A DNA stretch of 7,505 bases from positions 18,119 through 25,623 of the forward strand of contig DOWL01000082.1 of the NCBI GenBank assembly GCA_003519585.1, in the 5' to 3' direction. Shown here in pieces: positions 7,264 to 7,505 of the stretch (the stretch's first letter is position 1; each line of letters opens with the position of its first letter). The notes under the pieces are model-generated. The model saw only the letters and a list, made by a program, of their open reading frames with translations. It was not told the origin of the DNA and searched no databases. This DNA is from Nocardioides sp. (lineage in GTDB: Bacteria > Actinomycetota > Actinomycetes > Propionibacteriales > Nocardioidaceae). The position numbers were made by a program, and so were the translations under genes.

Positions 7264-7279
7264 TCCTCTGGGGAGAGGA
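7264..7279. promoter_or_regulatory. Candidate operator 2: perfect inverted repeat TCCTCT-GGGG-AGAGGA
   Basis: A second perfect inverted repeat with the same 6-4-6 layout as the one at 7211-7226 but different arms. Its centre is 53 bp from the centre of the first, close to five helical turns. It lies 52 bp upstream of the membrane protein start codon, near where that gene's promoter should be. A weak -10-like GAATGT lies at 7293-7298, but no good -35 matches it. Confidence 0.4.
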
Positions 7280-7331
7280 CGGGGCGCGGTCCGAATGTGG
7301 AGCCATCGATCCCACGTCACTGGAGGCACTC

Positions 7332-7505
7332 ATGACCAGCACCACGCTCACCTCGTCCAGCACCGGCATCGGCGGCAAGCAGAAGGCCGGCCTGGTGATC
7401 TGCCTGCTCTTCGGCCTGGCCAACCTGCCGTCGGTCCTCACCGCGCCCGCCGACGGCGAGACCGGCCCGCCGATGGCGATCCTGGTCGTCGACACGCTGC
7501 TCGGC
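7332..7505 (+). CDS. N-terminus of a membrane protein, cut by the window edge
   Basis: The frame opens with ATG at 7332 and remains open to the window end (58 codons, no stop). GGAGG at 7322-7326, 5 bases before the ATG, strongly supports the start. The product begins MTSTTLTSSSTGIGGKQKAG, a Ser/Thr-rich cytoplasmic head, then a first hydrophobic helix (about 20-37, LVICLLFGLANLPSVL), then a short polar loop TAPADGETGPP and the start of a second helix (MAILVVDTLLG). From memory, small multi-helix actinobacterial membrane proteins with a PDGE-GPP loop between the first two helices are common and uncharacterised, and this may be one. It is divergent from the two-component operon across 156 bp, so it is a likely target of that system by inference. 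The C-terminus is not visible. Confidence 0.85.
   Translation, partial: MTSTTLTSSSTGIGGKQKAGLVICLLFGLANLPSVLTAPADGETGPPMAILVVDTLLG

Noticed and set aside
7109..7495. 128-aa minus-strand frame overlapping the regulator start and divergent gene
   Set aside because: It overlaps the response regulator in another frame and lies opposite the membrane protein gene, which has a clear ribosome binding site and membrane helices.

Overview
The window is high-GC DNA with strongly G/C-biased third codon positions, GTG and TTG starts and gene families typical of Actinomycetota. A palindromic intergenic element at the left edge and the overall gene style suggest a Nocardioides-like organism. That placement rests on memory of similar sequences, not on a search.

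Layout from left to right: (1) the remnant of a palindromic dispersed repeat (1-86); (2) a leftward gene for an IclR-family transcriptional regulator (127-882); (3) an 84-bp divergent intergenic region; (4) a very large rightward gene (967-4329, 1120 aa) that appears to fuse an N-terminal GT-A-like glycosyltransferase, a connector, a GT4-type GT-B glycosyltransferase, a basic helical/coiled-coil stretch and a C-terminal SAM-dependent methyltransferase; (5) a leftward gene, convergent to it, for a small single-pass membrane protein with an Ala/Glu/Gln-rich helical tail (4372-4713); (6) a leftward two-component operon in which a NarL/LuxR-type response regulator (7175 to 6528) is followed after one base by a polytopic HisKA_3 histidine kinase (6526 to 4796); (7) a 156-bp divergent intergenic region with two perfect 6-4-6 inverted repeats; (8) the first 58 codons of a rightward membrane-protein gene that runs off the right edge.

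Two functional units can be read. The giant glycosyltransferase/methyltransferase probably builds and methyl-caps a surface glycan and may be under the control of the divergent IclR regulator. The kinase/regulator pair probably senses something in or at the membrane and may control itself and the divergent membrane protein through the inverted repeats. The two-component part looks like ordinary actinobacterial chromosome. The most unusual object is the multi-domain glycan enzyme, which stands alone without other polysaccharide genes in view. I see no phage, transposase, CRISPR, tRNA or rRNA, and no gene-free stretch longer than about 160 bases.
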